DNA of 64,000 nucleotides, from positions 2,232,001 through 2,296,000 of the forward strand of contig NZ_CP023439.1 of the NCBI RefSeq assembly GCF_002354895.1, written 5' to 3'. The position numbers and the translations under genes were made by a program. Below are positions 20,481-29,800 of the stretch, piece by piece (the stretch's first letter is position 1; every line of letters begins with the position of its first letter). This stretch comes from Thauera sp. K11 (GTDB lineage Bacteria > Pseudomonadota > Gammaproteobacteria > Burkholderiales > Rhodocyclaceae). The notes beneath the pieces are model-generated. The model was not told where the DNA came from and did no database searches. It was given only the letters and a program-made list of their open reading frames with translations.

Positions 20481-20543
20481 TGCCGTGCCTCGTGCTCCCG
20501 GCGGCTGCAACACCTTTCTTCGTGGGGTCGCCCACAGCGCCTG

Positions 20544-21269
20544 CTACGCCGCGGCGGCCCAGGGCGCGGCGTCGAAGATCAGCGACGCGCCCTCGCGCCG
20601 CCACACCACGCCGTCCTGCTGCACGGCCAGCCACCACGTCTGCGTGACGGGGTCCGGCCGTGGCTGGGCGAAGGCCGCCGGCGTCAGCACGGCGACGCAC
20701 CACGCCGGTTCCGGGTCCCTCACCGAGCGGTAGACGATGGCCTCCACTTCCGCATCGCGCGCCACGCGAGCGAATGCCTGGGTGGCGCCGTAGTCGGCCG
20801 GGTCCGTCCAGCGCCCGGCGTCCTGCGCGAAGGGCGGCTGCCGCAGGTCCACGGCCAGCGCCGACAGGCGCGTGCGGAAGGCGGTGTGGGCGACCGGCTC
20901 CAGGCGCGGCAGGTCCACCGCGTCGCGCAGGAAGCGCCAGCGCCAGTAGCCCAGTTCGGCGCAGGCGGTGCGCACCTGCTCCGCGCCGTAGAACACGCCG
21001 GGGTCGGTGGCCGCGCGAAAGCGCGAGCCGCCGCGCCGCGGGTCGTAGCGGAACGGGGTGGCCAGGAGGTAGTCGAGGTCCGCGGCAAGCGGCGGGCGCG
21101 GTGGCTTGCTCGTCTCGAGCAGCGCCTCGAGCACGTCCTGCTCGGCCGCATCGTCGACGATCTTCATCGTCGATGCGGTGTGCTGCGCCTCGACGACGCG
21201 CCACGCGGCCGCGGCCCACGGCCGCGCCTCAGACGAGACCGCGGGCGGCGTCCAGGTATTGAACGACAC
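20544..21269 (-). CDS. RES-domain toxin of a type II toxin-antitoxin pair
   Basis: The 241-residue protein carries a RES domain: [17 protein letters not shown] at the start, [24 protein letters not shown] in the middle, [17 protein letters not shown] near the end. RES toxins such as MbcT and ParT act on NAD+ or modify target proteins. The gene overlaps the upstream Xre/MbcA-like antitoxin by 41 bp, the usual order for this family. The start is a GTG at 21269; no ATG fits upstream of the conserved domain. The activity is not testable from sequence, but the family call is strong. Confidence 0.85.
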   Translation of the reverse strand: MSFNTWTPPAVSSEARPWAAAAWRVVEAQHTASTMKIVDDAAEQDVLEALLETSKPPRPPLAADLDYLLATPFRYDPRRGGSRFRAATDPGVFYGAEQVRTACAELGYWRWRFLRDAVDLPRLEPVAHTAFRTRLSALAVDLRQPPFAQDAGRWTDPADYGATQAFARVARDAEVEAIVYRSVRDPEPAWCVAVLTPAAFAQPRPDPVTQTWWLAVQQDGVVWRREGASLIFDAAPWAAAA

Positions 21270-21609
21270 GGACCAGGCCCTCGGCGCTGCGGATGAGTTC
21301 CACCGGGCGCCCGTTGAGCGCGCGGTTGTCGCTGTTGAGCCACTGCCGCGCGGTGCGCTCGTCGCCGACGATGGAGTCGAGCGAGCGGAACAGGCGCACG
21401 AACAGCAGGCCGAACTCCCACTCCTTGCGCTCCTGCTCGAGCCGGTAGCGGCCGGCGTACAGGCGCGTGACCGTGGCCGGACTGACGCCCAGCACCCGCG
21501 CCAGCAGGGAACGCGACACTTCCAGCCGCTCGGCCGCGCGTGCGACGGCCTTGGTCAACACCGCCGCCGCGTCGGCCGGGCTCGCGGCAGGTCTGGCAAT
21601 GGCAGTCAT
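21229..21609 (-). CDS. Xre/MbcA/ParS-type antitoxin
   Basis: This 126-residue protein has an N-terminal helix-turn-helix (LEVSRSLLARVLGVSPATVTRLYAG) and a C-terminal MbcA/ParS toxin-binding domain (FGLLFVRLFRSLDSIVGDERTARQWLNSDNRALNGRPVELI, read in pieces). It should neutralise the RES toxin and repress its own promoter. ATG 21609 is preceded by AAGGAGG. A lower-G+C dip in the upstream 50 bp (21615-21665) probably contains the promoter and operator. Confidence 0.88.
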   Translation of the reverse strand: MTAIARPAASPADAAAVLTKAVARAAERLEVSRSLLARVLGVSPATVTRLYAGRYRLEQERKEWEFGLLFVRLFRSLDSIVGDERTARQWLNSDNRALNGRPVELIRSAEGLVRVVQYLDAARGLV

Positions 21610-21791
21610 GGGCACCTCCTTTTCTACCGGTATTTTATGTTCTATTTCTTTCCATGGAAAGAAAAATCCGGGCCGGAACAGGCGCCGGCGGCCCGACCGT
21701 GATTTCCTTGTCGGTGCCCATGCCGGCGGCCGCCTGCCGCGCCACGCCTGCGATAAACTCGGCGCGTTCGTTTGTCGGCCGGATCCGATCG

Positions 21792-22841
21792 ATGCCCAGG
21801 CCCCTCCACCATCGCTACCTGTTCGCCTTCCTGCTGGCCGTCCTCCTTTGCGGAGCGGCTGCGGCGGAAGAGACGCTGCGCGTGCTTGCCTGGCCGGGAT
21901 ATGCCGACGTCGACGTGGTCCGGGCCTTCGAGCAGCGCACCGGGGCGAGGGTCGAGGTCACCCTGATCGATTCGGACGAAGTCCTGTGGCAGAGGGTCAG
22001 CCTCCGGCAGGGCGCGGACTTCGACGTGTTCGCGGTCAACACCGCGGAACTGCAGCGCTACATCGCCAGCGGCCTGGTGGTGCCGATCGATGCCGACGCC
22101 ATCCACAACCGTGCGGCGCAACTGCCGCGCTTTCGCGACCTCGCCGCCCTTCCCGGCGTGATGCACGACGGCAAGGCGTACGCCATCCCCTACACTTACG
22201 CGGCCATGGGGCTGATCTACGATCGCAGGCAGGTAGACAAGCCGCCCGCCACCATCGCCGCGCTGTGGGACCCGCGCTACAAGGGCAAGGTGCTCGCCTA
22301 CCGCAGCGGCGCGCACAACTTTGCGCTGGCGGCGCAGAAGATCGGTGCCCGCTCGCCCTTCAGGCTGGATGAAGGAGAATGGCCCGCCGCGGTGGATGCG
22401 CTGATCGCCCTGCGCCGGAACGTGCTCACCTTCTACAGCCAGCCCGAGGAATCGGCCGAGCTGTTCGTGAGCCGGCGGGCCGCGCTGCTGTTCGCCAACT
22501 ACGGCCCCCAGCAGCTCCAGCTGCTGCGCGCGGCCGGTGCCGACGTGGGCTACGTGCTCCCGGACGAAGGCGCGCTGACCTGGCTCGACTGCTGGGTCGT
22601 CACCCGCGGCGCCCGCGACAGGACGCTGGCCGCCGCCTGGATCGACTACCTGCTCGAGGCCGGCCCGTCGGAGGTGCTGACCGCGCGCCACGGCCTCGCC
22701 AACACGCGCATGCGGTCGCCCCATCACGCCGACGACAGCCGCCTCGCCTGGCTCGAACCCGTCGAGGATGCCGAGCGGCGCAACCATCTTTGGGAACGGA
22801 TACTGTCCGGCGACCGGGCCTCGCGGGTACTCGCGCCATGA
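21792..22841 (+). CDS. Periplasmic PotD/PotF-like solute-binding protein, likely sensor partner of the diguanylate cyclase
   Basis: The 349-residue protein has a signal peptide (LFAFLLAVLLCGAAAA) and a type-2 periplasmic binding fold similar to spermidine/putrescine binders: LRVLAWPGYADVDVVRAFEQ, IPYTYAAMGLIYD, LWDPRYKGKV. There are no ABC permease or ATPase genes beside it. Its stop overlaps the start of a membrane diguanylate cyclase (ATGA at 22838-22841), so it is likely a ligand sensor feeding that enzyme, as NspS does with MbaA in Vibrio cholerae. ATG 21792 is chosen as directly preceding the signal peptide. The ligand is inferred only from family resemblance. Confidence 0.8.
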   Translation: MPRPLHHRYLFAFLLAVLLCGAAAAEETLRVLAWPGYADVDVVRAFEQRTGARVEVTLIDSDEVLWQRVSLRQGADFDVFAVNTAELQRYIASGLVVPIDADAIHNRAAQLPRFRDLAALPGVMHDGKAYAIPYTYAAMGLIYDRRQVDKPPATIAALWDPRYKGKVLAYRSGAHNFALAAQKIGARSPFRLDEGEWPAAVDALIALRRNVLTFYSQPEESAELFVSRRAALLFANYGPQQLQLLRAAGADVGYVLPDEGALTWLDCWVVTRGARDRTLAAAWIDYLLEAGPSEVLTARHGLANTRMRSPHHADDSRLAWLEPVEDAERRNHLWERILSGDRASRVLAP

Positions 22842-24523
22842 ATTTCGGCATCGCCGCGAAGCTCGGCCTGCTGCTGGCCGTGGTCGGCATGCTGGCCGCC
22901 GGCATCACCGGTTTCTATGCGTACACCGTCAGCCGCAACCTGCTGATCGACTCGGCGAAAGGCGAACTGCTGACCGCCACCCAGGTGCTCGCCCGCCGCA
23001 TCGTGCTGGCGCGCGAGGAAGGCGTGCGCAATCTGCAGATCCTGGCGCGGCACCCCGCCACGCTCGCCGCGCTGCAAGGGGCCGGCCATGCGCGCGAAGA
23101 CGAACTGGCGGCCCTGTTCCGGCTGTTCATGGAGACCAATCCCGCGTATTTCCAGATCCGCCTCATCGCGGCCGACGACGACGGCATGGAACGGGTGCGC
23201 CTCGACCGCGACGGCGGCAGGCTGCTGCGCATCACCGGCGAAGAACTGCAGGAGAAAGGGCACTACCCCTATGTGTTCGACACGCTGAAGCTGGCCGCGG
23301 GCCAGGTCTATATGTCGCGCATCTCGATCAACGACGAGCGCGGCTCGCATGCGGCGCTGGGGCAGCCGGCGGTCCAGTACGCGGTCCCGGTCATGGACGC
23401 GCATGGCGTGGCGCGCGGCGTCGTCGTCACCAACGCCGACGTCGGCGGCTTCTTCGCCCTCCTCGCCAAGGATCTGCCGCAGGACGTCCAGCTCTTCCTC
23501 ACCAACCGCCGGGGCGACTACCTGGTCCACCCCGACCCCGCGCTCACCTTCGGTTTCGACAAGGGCCGGCGCACCCTCGTGCAGGACGAGTTTCCCGATA
23601 CCCGCCCGCTGGTCGAGGGTTACAGCGCGCAGGTCGTCACCGAAGCGCGGGACGGCCGCTACGCGAGCAGGCCGACCGTGGCGGCCTTCATCGCCCTGCG
23701 GCCGGAAGTGACGACCGAGGAAAGCCGCGTGATCCTCGGCCTGGCGCAGCCGCTGCAGGCGGTCCTGGAACAGGCCGACGCCCTGGGCTCGGTCACGCTG
23801 CAGATCGTGCTGGGCCTGTGCCTGGCCGGCATCCCGGTCGCCGCGGTGCTGGCCGGCGCGATCACCCGCCCGATCAACGACCTGAGCGTCGCCGTGGAGC
23901 GCTTCTCCGACGATGGCCACAAGGCGAAGCTGCCGCTGGAGCGCCAGGACGAGATCGGCCTCCTGGCGCGCAGCTTCGGCCGCCTGCGCAACCAGATCCG
24001 CCAGCAACTGGCCGAACTCCACGAGAGCCGCCTCGAACTCGAACACCTTGCACAGCACGACACGCTCACCGGCCTGCCCAACCGCGCACTGTTCGACGAC
24101 CGCGTGAACGTCGCCGTGGCCACGGCGCGGCGGGAAGACGCGCGGTTCGCGCTGCTCTTCATCGACCTCGACCGCTTCAAGCCCATCAACGACAACCTGG
24201 GCCACGCCGCCGGCGACCTCGTGCTGAGGGGCGTGGCCGGCCGCATCCTGGACATCATCCGCGAATCGGACACCGCCGCGCGGATCGGCGGCGACGAGTT
24301 CGTCATCCTGCTGCGCAACGTCCACGGCCGCGAGGACGCCGCCAGCGTGGCGCAAAAGCTCGCCCACGCCATCGGCCAGCCGTTCGAAGCCGGCGGCCGC
24401 ACGGTCTCGGTATCGGCCAGCGTCGGCATCGCCCTGTACCCGGAGGACGGCACCGACGTGACGACGCTGTCCAAGCACGCCGACCGCGCCATGTACCGCG
24501 CCAAGGAGCAGGCGCGCGCCTGA
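22838..24523 (+). CDS. Membrane diguanylate cyclase with periplasmic Cache-like sensor, HAMP and GGDEF
   Basis: The 561-residue protein has an N-terminal membrane helix (LGLLLAVVGMLAAGITGFYAYTV), a periplasmic double-Cache-like region to about residue 305, a second helix (IVLGLCLAGIPVAAVLAGAI), a HAMP linker (to about 385) and a GGDEF domain. The active-site motif GGDEF (484-488) is intact, so it should make c-di-GMP. A classical RxxD inhibitory site is not obvious. There is no EAL domain. Translational coupling to the binding protein suggests ligand-controlled c-di-GMP synthesis. Confidence 0.9.
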   Translation: MNFGIAAKLGLLLAVVGMLAAGITGFYAYTVSRNLLIDSAKGELLTATQVLARRIVLAREEGVRNLQILARHPATLAALQGAGHAREDELAALFRLFMETNPAYFQIRLIAADDDGMERVRLDRDGGRLLRITGEELQEKGHYPYVFDTLKLAAGQVYMSRISINDERGSHAALGQPAVQYAVPVMDAHGVARGVVVTNADVGGFFALLAKDLPQDVQLFLTNRRGDYLVHPDPALTFGFDKGRRTLVQDEFPDTRPLVEGYSAQVVTEARDGRYASRPTVAAFIALRPEVTTEESRVILGLAQPLQAVLEQADALGSVTLQIVLGLCLAGIPVAAVLAGAITRPINDLSVAVERFSDDGHKAKLPLERQDEIGLLARSFGRLRNQIRQQLAELHESRLELEHLAQHDTLTGLPNRALFDDRVNVAVATARREDARFALLFIDLDRFKPINDNLGHAAGDLVLRGVAGRILDIIRESDTAARIGGDEFVILLRNVHGREDAASVAQKLAHAIGQPFEAGGRTVSVSASVGIALYPEDGTDVTTLSKHADRAMYRAKEQARA

Positions 24524-24559
24524 GGCCCGCGCCGTTCGCCCGGCCGGGCCGTATCGCGT

Positions 24560-25231
24560 CTATCCCAGCGTCGCCGTCGCCAGCTTGGCGCCAAACCCGA
24601 TGAACACGCCGCCCACGCCGGCGGTGGCCCCCGCGGCGACGCGGCGATGGCGGCGGAACCCGGCCGCCAGCCGCGTGCCGGCGAAGATCAGCACCGACAG
24701 GTAGAGCGCGCTGCAAATCTGCACGATGGCGCCCAGGATCAGGAACGACAGGCCAGGATGGGCATAGCCCGGATCGACGAACTGGATGAAGAAGGACACG
24801 AAGAACAGGATGGCCTTCGGATTCATCAGGCTGATGATCAGCGCGGTGCGAAAGGGGTGCGGCGCGCCGCGCACCGCCGGATAGCGGGATGCGTCGCCCG
24901 CGCCGTCCGCCGCGGGCTCCGCCTTCCTGCGCCAGGTGGCCCACGCCGCCCGCAGCAGGTTGAGACCGACCCAGCCCAGGTAGGCGGCGCCGGCGTACTT
25001 GATGACCATGAAGAGTTCGGGCGTGGCGCGCAGCAGCGAGGCGGTGCCCGTCGCGGCGAGCAGCATCAGGATCGTGTCGCCGACGAAGATGCCGCAGGCG
25101 CCGCGGTAGCCCACCGCCACGCCCCAGCGCGAGGCGGCCGACATCACGTAGAGGGAATTCGGCCCCGGCAGCAGCACGATGAAGACGGTGCCGAGGATGA
25201 AGGTCGGGAGATCGGTGACGCCGTAGAACAT
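24560..25231 (-). CDS. LysE/RhtB-family amino acid exporter
   Basis: The 223-residue protein has about six membrane helices and the family start DLPTFILGTVFIVLLPGPNSLYV plus SLMNPKAILFFVSFFIQFVDP. It resembles the LeuE branch that exports leucine and analogues, but the substrate is not certain. ATG 25231 is used; the frame is open to a GTG 11 codons upstream. It faces the diguanylate cyclase gene tail to tail with 36 bp between. Confidence 0.88.
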   Translation of the reverse strand: MFYGVTDLPTFILGTVFIVLLPGPNSLYVMSAASRWGVAVGYRGACGIFVGDTILMLLAATGTASLLRATPELFMVIKYAGAAYLGWVGLNLLRAAWATWRRKAEPAADGAGDASRYPAVRGAPHPFRTALIISLMNPKAILFFVSFFIQFVDPGYAHPGLSFLILGAIVQICSALYLSVLIFAGTRLAAGFRRHRRVAAGATAGVGGVFIGFGAKLATATLG

Positions 25232-25346
25232 CGGTCCATGGGGAGAATCTGGTCGGGGTGCCACTTTGCCATGCAGCGGGGGTTTCTTCCACCCGGCGCG
25301 GCGAAGCCGCTTTTGGCAGCAGGGCGATAGGTCCGGGCGGTGCCCC

Positions 25347-26249
25347 TCACCCTGCCCGCCCGGCCCGCCGCGACTGCCACAGCCCGAGCACGCTGGTCAG
25401 TGCCAGCGCGGCGCCGATCAGCAGCATGCCGGTGAATTCGACGGCGGTCGGCCGCTCGCCGAGTTCCAGCCAGCCGGCCAGCGCGCCGATCATCGGTATG
25501 CCCAGCGTGGACAGTCCGGCAAGGCCGGTGGGCAGATGCTGCAGCACGTACAGCCACAGCAGCCAGGCCAGCCCGGTGGCGAGCACCGCATTGAACGCCA
25601 GCGCGCCGAAGAAGTACGGCGTGGGGTCGATCGGCCGCGAGGGATGGAGCCAGGCGAGCACGCACAGCGCCAGCGCGCCGAAGAGCATCTGCCAGGCGGT
25701 CAGGGACAGCAGGTCGAATTCGTGGTCGCGCCGCATGCGCTTGGCGACGACCGCCGCCACCGCCCAGGTGAGGCCGCCGGCGAGCGCCAGCAGGTTGCTG
25801 GCGAGGCTGCCATGCATCGCCCACGGCTCCAGCACCAGGATCAGCCCGACCGCGGCGATGGCGATCGAGATCCACTGCACGCCGTCCACCCGCTCGCCCA
25901 GCCGCCACCAGGCCAGCGGCACGACCCAGAACGGCATCGTATACACCAGCACCGCCGTCTTGCCCGCGCCGCCGGCCACCAGCGCCCACTGGATCAGCGC
26001 GGTGAAGGCCGCCGTCTGCAGCAGGCCGAGCTGCGCCACCTGGCGCAGCGCGCCGATCTTCATCGGCCGGCGCAGCACCACCAGGACGATGAACAGGGTC
26101 GCCGCGCCCAGCAGCGTGCGGACGGCCGAAAAATCGAAGGGATCGACGTAGCGGATGACCTCCTTCATCACCACCCAGTTGTAGCCCCAGATCAGGGACA
26201 GGAGGACGAGGGCGAAGATGGCCAGCGTGGCGGGTCGGGCGGATTGCAT
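25347..26249 (-). CDS. EamA/DMT-family transporter
   Basis: This 300-residue inner-membrane protein has ten predicted helices in two EamA repeats (SLIWGYNWVVMKEVIRYVDPF in the first; FFGALAFNAVLATGLAWLLW in the second). Members export amino acids, nucleosides or other metabolites; no substrate is evident. ATG 26249 lies directly before the first helix. A hairpin-rich stretch of about 90 bp separates it from the GntR gene upstream on the same strand. Confidence 0.9.
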   Translation of the reverse strand: MQSARPATLAIFALVLLSLIWGYNWVVMKEVIRYVDPFDFSAVRTLLGAATLFIVLVVLRRPMKIGALRQVAQLGLLQTAAFTALIQWALVAGGAGKTAVLVYTMPFWVVPLAWWRLGERVDGVQWISIAIAAVGLILVLEPWAMHGSLASNLLALAGGLTWAVAAVVAKRMRRDHEFDLLSLTAWQMLFGALALCVLAWLHPSRPIDPTPYFFGALAFNAVLATGLAWLLWLYVLQHLPTGLAGLSTLGIPMIGALAGWLELGERPTAVEFTGMLLIGAALALTSVLGLWQSRRAGRAG

Positions 26250-26311
26250 GCAAGGACTCTCGAAAAGGGACGAATCCCGCACTCGCCGCCAAGGCGGGTG
26301 CGGGACTTTGG

Positions 26312-26341
26312 GGCCGCGCACAGCCGCGGCCTCTTTTTTTT
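26312..26341 (+). terminator. Intrinsic terminator oriented on the plus strand
   Basis: A 7-bp stem GGCCGCG/CGCGGCC (26312-26318 and 26325-26331) is followed by a run of eight T residues to 26341. It reads on the plus strand, yet no plus-strand gene ends here; both flanking genes are on the minus strand. It may stop antisense transcription or belong to an unrecognised transcript. Confidence 0.6.
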
Positions 26342-26342
26342 G

Positions 26343-27005
26343 TCAGACGACGATGCCCCACCAGCGCAGGGTCTGGCGGAAGTGGTCCCTGACCTTGCGC
26401 GCCGCATCGTCCTCGCTGCCGCCGGTGATCGCATCCATGATGGCGAGGTGCTCCTCCATCGCCGGCACGATGCGGTCCGGCAGCAGCGGGCGCGAATGCT
26501 GGATCACCGAGATGCGGTCGCGGTTGCGCAGGTAGATCTCGCGCGCGCTGTCGTTGCCGAGCGCGTCCGCGAGCGCCGCGTGGAGGGACCAGTCGACCGC
26601 CATCGCCTCGCGCTGCAGGGACGGCGTGACGCCGGAACGGGCGGCGTCCAGCACCCGCTGGTGGGATGCCCGCAGCGCTTCCAGATCCGTCGCGGCGCTC
26701 GCGCGCACCAGTTCGCGCGCGCCCTCCTGATCGAAGATCGTGCGCAGATGGAAGCACTCGCGGATCAGCGCCGGCGTCGCCTCCATCACCGCCACCCCCC
26801 GCTTGGGAAGCACGCGGACGAGCCGGACCGCCTCCGCGCGCTTGACCGCCTCGCGGACCGGGGCGAGCGGCATGCCGATCATCTTGACGAGATCGGGCAT
26901 CGACACGAACTGGCCCGCACGCAAGCCGCCGCTCGTCAGTTGTTCCCGCAGGGCCAGGAAGGCCCTGTCGGCCATCAGCACCCCTTCCATCTCAGGCATG
27001 TTCAT
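26343..27005 (-). CDS. GntR-family regulator with FCD domain
   Basis: The 220-residue protein has a winged helix at residues 10-80 (LREQLTSGGLRAGQFVSMPDLVKMIGMPLAPVREAVKRAE) and an FCD ligand domain with the metal-type histidine positions seen in DWSLHAALADALGN and MEEHLAIMDAI. ATG 27005 has GAGGGG upstream. It is divergent from the dctA-like gene across an A+T-rich promoter region, so it likely controls it and perhaps the alc-allA copy 2 that follows. FCD ligands are usually small organic acids. Confidence 0.88.
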   Translation of the reverse strand: MNMPEMEGVLMADRAFLALREQLTSGGLRAGQFVSMPDLVKMIGMPLAPVREAVKRAEAVRLVRVLPKRGVAVMEATPALIRECFHLRTIFDQEGARELVRASAATDLEALRASHQRVLDAARSGVTPSLQREAMAVDWSLHAALADALGNDSAREIYLRNRDRISVIQHSRPLLPDRIVPAMEEHLAIMDAITGGSEDDAARKVRDHFRQTLRWWGIVV

Positions 27006-27084
27006 CGCATCCCCCTCGTATCGTGGGGCGATTCTCACACCGCCCGTGGATCAGGGCAAATTCCGGGCAACATTTCGCGTCGAT

Positions 27085-27150
27085 ACCATAAAAAATTTTT
27101 ACTAGTATATTACTGACGTTATATCTAACATTTTACTAAACATATATCAC
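27085..27150. promoter_or_regulatory. A+T-rich divergent promoter region between GntR gene and dctA
   Basis: This is the most A+T-rich stretch of the window. It contains a repeated TTTTACTA (near 27097 and 27130), the self-complementary ACTAGT, and GTTATATCTAAC with 4-bp inverted ends. These are candidate promoter and GntR operator elements; which bases bind is not decidable by eye. Confidence 0.4.
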
Positions 27151-27294
27151 CTCAATCCTCGTCGGACTCCTACCCGGATCTCCCGCGACAGGATGCCGGT
27201 CAGGGCCGCGGCGCCACCCCGCCCCGCCCGATCCGGCCTACAACGAAATCGACCGCGAGAAGCGGTCTCATCCATACGGATCGCGAGGAGCACC

Positions 27295-28668
27295 ATGAAA
27301 AAGCCTTTCCACAAGACCCTGTTCGGGCAGGTCGTCATCGCCCTCGTCCTGGGCGTGATCGTCGGCGTCGTCTGGCCCGACTTCGCCGCAAAACTCAAAC
27401 CGCTGGGCGACGGCTTCATCAAGCTGATCAAGATGATCATCGCGCCGCTGGTGTTCTGCGTGGTGGTGCACGGCATCTGCAGCACGGGCGACCTGAAGAA
27501 GGTCGGCCGCGTCGGCGTCAAGGCGCTCGTCTACTTCGAGATCGTCACCACCTTCGCGCTGGCGCTGGGCATCCTGCTGGCCTACACGCTGCAGCCCGGC
27601 GTGGGGATGAACGTCGATCCGCATTCGCTCGACGCGTCCGCGATGGCGGGCTATACCGAGCGCGTCGCCCAGGCGACCAGCACGGTCGACTTCATCATGA
27701 AGATCATCCCGGCAACCTTCATCGATGCCTTCGCCAAGGGCGACATCCTGCAGGTGCTGTTGATCGCGATCCTGTTCGGCACGGCGGTCGCCGCCCTGGG
27801 CGAGAAGGGCCGTCCGGTGACCTCGGCGATCGACACCCTGTCCCACGTCTTCTTCAAGCTCATCGGCTTCATCGTCAAGCTCGCGCCGCTCGGCGTCCTC
27901 GGCGCGATCGCCTTCACCGTGGGCAAGTACGGCGTGGGTTCGCTGAAGCAACTGGGCATGCTGGTGGCGCTGTTCTACCTGACCTGCGTGATCTTCGTGG
28001 TGGCCGTGCTCGGCCTCATCCTGCGCCTGGTCGGCTTCAACATCTTCAAGTTCCTGAAGTACCTGCGCGAGGAACTGCTGGTCGTCCTCGGCACCGCGTC
28101 TTCCGACTCCGTGCTGCCGCAGGTGATGCGCAAGCTCGAACTGATGGGCGTGAAGGATTCCACCGTCGGCCTGGTGATTCCCACCGGCTATTCGTTCAAC
28201 CTCGACGGCTTCTCCATCTACCTGACGCTGGCGGCCGTCTTCATCGCGCAGGCCACCAACACGCCGCTTTCCACCATCGATCTGCTGACGATCCTGGCGA
28301 TCTCGCTGGTGACGTCCAAGGGTGCGCACGGCGTGCCGGGCTCGGCGATCGTCATCCTGGCCGCCACCCTGAGCGCGATCCCGGCCATCCCCGCGATCGG
28401 CCTGGTGCTGGTGCTGTCGGTCGACTGGTTCATGGGCATGGCCCGCGCGCTGACCAACATGATCGGCAACTGCGTCGCGACCATCGTCATCGGCGTGTGG
28501 GAGAAGGACATCGACCGCAGCCGCGCCCACAAGGTGCTGAACGGCGAGATCGAGGTCGACCTGCACGCGCCGATCCGCCCTGAAGCCCTCGCCGAAGCCG
28601 CGCGCGCCGAAGCAGGCGCCGACACGGCCGAGCAAGCTGTCGCCGTCCCGGCCGCCGCCCGAAGCTGA
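27295..28668 (+). CDS. dctA: DctA-family C4-dicarboxylate:cation symporter
   Basis: The 457-residue inner-membrane protein matches Dct[64 protein letters not shown]. DctA imports succinate, fumarate and malate with protons or sodium. In the usually conserved SSKGAAGVTGS segment this protein has [11 protein letters not shown], close to the substrate site, so specificity could differ. ATG 27295 has GAGGAG upstream. The C-terminal tail is Ala/Glu-rich. It is followed after 82 bp by alc copy 2, suggesting one transcript. Confidence 0.88.
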   Translation: MKKPFHKTLFGQVVIALVLGVIVGVVWPDFAAKLKPLGDGFIKLIKMIIAPLVFCVVVHGICSTGDLKKVGRVGVKALVYFEIVTTFALALGILLAYTLQPGVGMNVDPHSLDASAMAGYTERVAQATSTVDFIMKIIPATFIDAFAKGDILQVLLIAILFGTAVAALGEKGRPVTSAIDTLSHVFFKLIGFIVKLAPLGVLGAIAFTVGKYGVGSLKQLGMLVALFYLTCVIFVVAVLGLILRLVGFNIFKFLKYLREELLVVLGTASSDSVLPQVMRKLELMGVKDSTVGLVIPTGYSFNLDGFSIYLTLAAVFIAQATNTPLSTIDLLTILAISLVTSKGAHGVPGSAIVILAATLSAIPAIPAIGLVLVLSVDWFMGMARALTNMIGNCVATIVIGVWEKDIDRSRAHKVLNGEIEVDLHAPIRPEALAEAARAEAGADTAEQAVAVPAAARS

Positions 28669-28750
28669 CACGCCGCCCCGTTCCATCCATCCGCAGCAGC
28701 GGCCGGTTCGACGCGACCCGCTGCTGCACGCCTCGACAAGGAGAATCCCC

Positions 28751-29800
28751 ATGGCCAGCCACACTCCCGGCGCCCCCGTCTTCGCCCCGCCCGCCGACCT
28801 GCCCGACTGGGCCCTGCGCTCGGTCGACCTCGCCAACCCCCGCCTGGGCGCACGCGCCCTCTTCGCCTCCGACGACTTCTTCGCCGACGTCGCCCGCATG
28901 CTCGACCCCGAACCCGCACAGTTCGTCCCCGGCAGGTTCGACACCAACGGCAAGTGGATGGACGGCTGGGAGTCCCGCCGCAAGCGCACCGCCGGACATG
29001 ACTGGGCGCTTGTCAGGCTCGGCGTCAAGGGCGTCATCCGCGGCTTCGACGTCGATACCAGCCACTTCACCGGCAACTATCCGCCCGCCGTCTCCATCGA
29101 GGCCACCGTTTCCGACGCCGACGACGTCGAGACCCTCACGGCCGCCGCCTGGACCGAGATCCTCCCCGCCACCGCGCTCGGCCCCGACAGCCATCACCTG
29201 CTCGAGTGCGCCAGCGACGCCGCCTGGACCCACCTGCGGGTGAACATCTTCCCCGACGGCGGCATCGCCCGCCTGCGCGTCTATGGCCGCCCCGTCGGCA
29301 CGCTGGCCGCCCAGGCCGCCGCCGGCGAACTCGTCGATCTCATCGCCATGGAGAACGGCGGCCGTGCCGTGGCCTGGAACGACGCCAGCTTCGGCTCTGC
29401 CGCCTCCGCCCTGCTGCTGCCCGGCCGCGGCCTGAACATGGGCGACGGCTGGGAGACACGCCGACGCCGCGAGCCCGGCAACGACTGGTGCGTGATCGAG
29501 CTGGGCGCCCCCGGCACCGTCGACAGGATCGAAGTCGATACCGCCTTCTTCAAGGGCAACTACCCCGACCGCTGCTCGGTGCAGGCCGCCCATGTCACCG
29601 GCGGCACCGACCGCTCCATCACCACCCAGTCCATGTTCTGGCAGACCCTGCTGCCCGAGCAGAAGCTCCAGATGGATGCCGTCCACACCTTCACCGGCGA
29701 AATCGCCGCGCTCGGGACCCTCACCCACATCCGCTTCAACATCTTCCCCGACGGCGGCGTCTCGCGCCTGCGCCTGTGGGGCAAGGTCCAGGCCAGGTAA
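28751..29800 (+). CDS. alc: Allantoicase, copy 2
   Basis: This 349-residue enzyme is nearly identical to copy 1 and should also convert allantoate to ureidoglycolate and urea. Both repeat motifs ([12 protein letters not shown] and [12 protein letters not shown]) and the paired DGWE(S/T)RR motifs are intact, with no stop or frameshift, so this is not a decaying duplicate. The upstream DNA is unrelated to copy 1 except for the AAGGAGAATCC ribosome site. Here the gene follows dctA, so it may respond to GntR control rather than to the urate-operon LysR. Confidence 0.95.
   Translation: MASHTPGAPVFAPPADLPDWALRSVDLANPRLGARALFASDDFFADVARMLDPEPAQFVPGRFDTNGKWMDGWESRRKRTAGHDWALVRLGVKGVIRGFDVDTSHFTGNYPPAVSIEATVSDADDVETLTAAAWTEILPATALGPDSHHLLECASDAAWTHLRVNIFPDGGIARLRVYGRPVGTLAAQAAAGELVDLIAMENGGRAVAWNDASFGSAASALLLPGRGLNMGDGWETRRRREPGNDWCVIELGAPGTVDRIEVDTAFFKGNYPDRCSVQAAHVTGGTDRSITTQSMFWQTLLPEQKLQMDAVHTFTGEIAALGTLTHIRFNIFPDGGVSRLRLWGKVQAR

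Larger units (their letters stand above)
20103..20543. other. Repeat-filled region between ABC ATPase and RES toxin genes
   Basis: This stretch contains no supportable gene. It is largely made of the 98-bp tandem repeat and the palindromic element described separately. Open frames across it exist in several phases because the repeats are G+C-rich, and the same short peptides recur at every copy, so they are not treated as genes. Confidence 0.6.
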
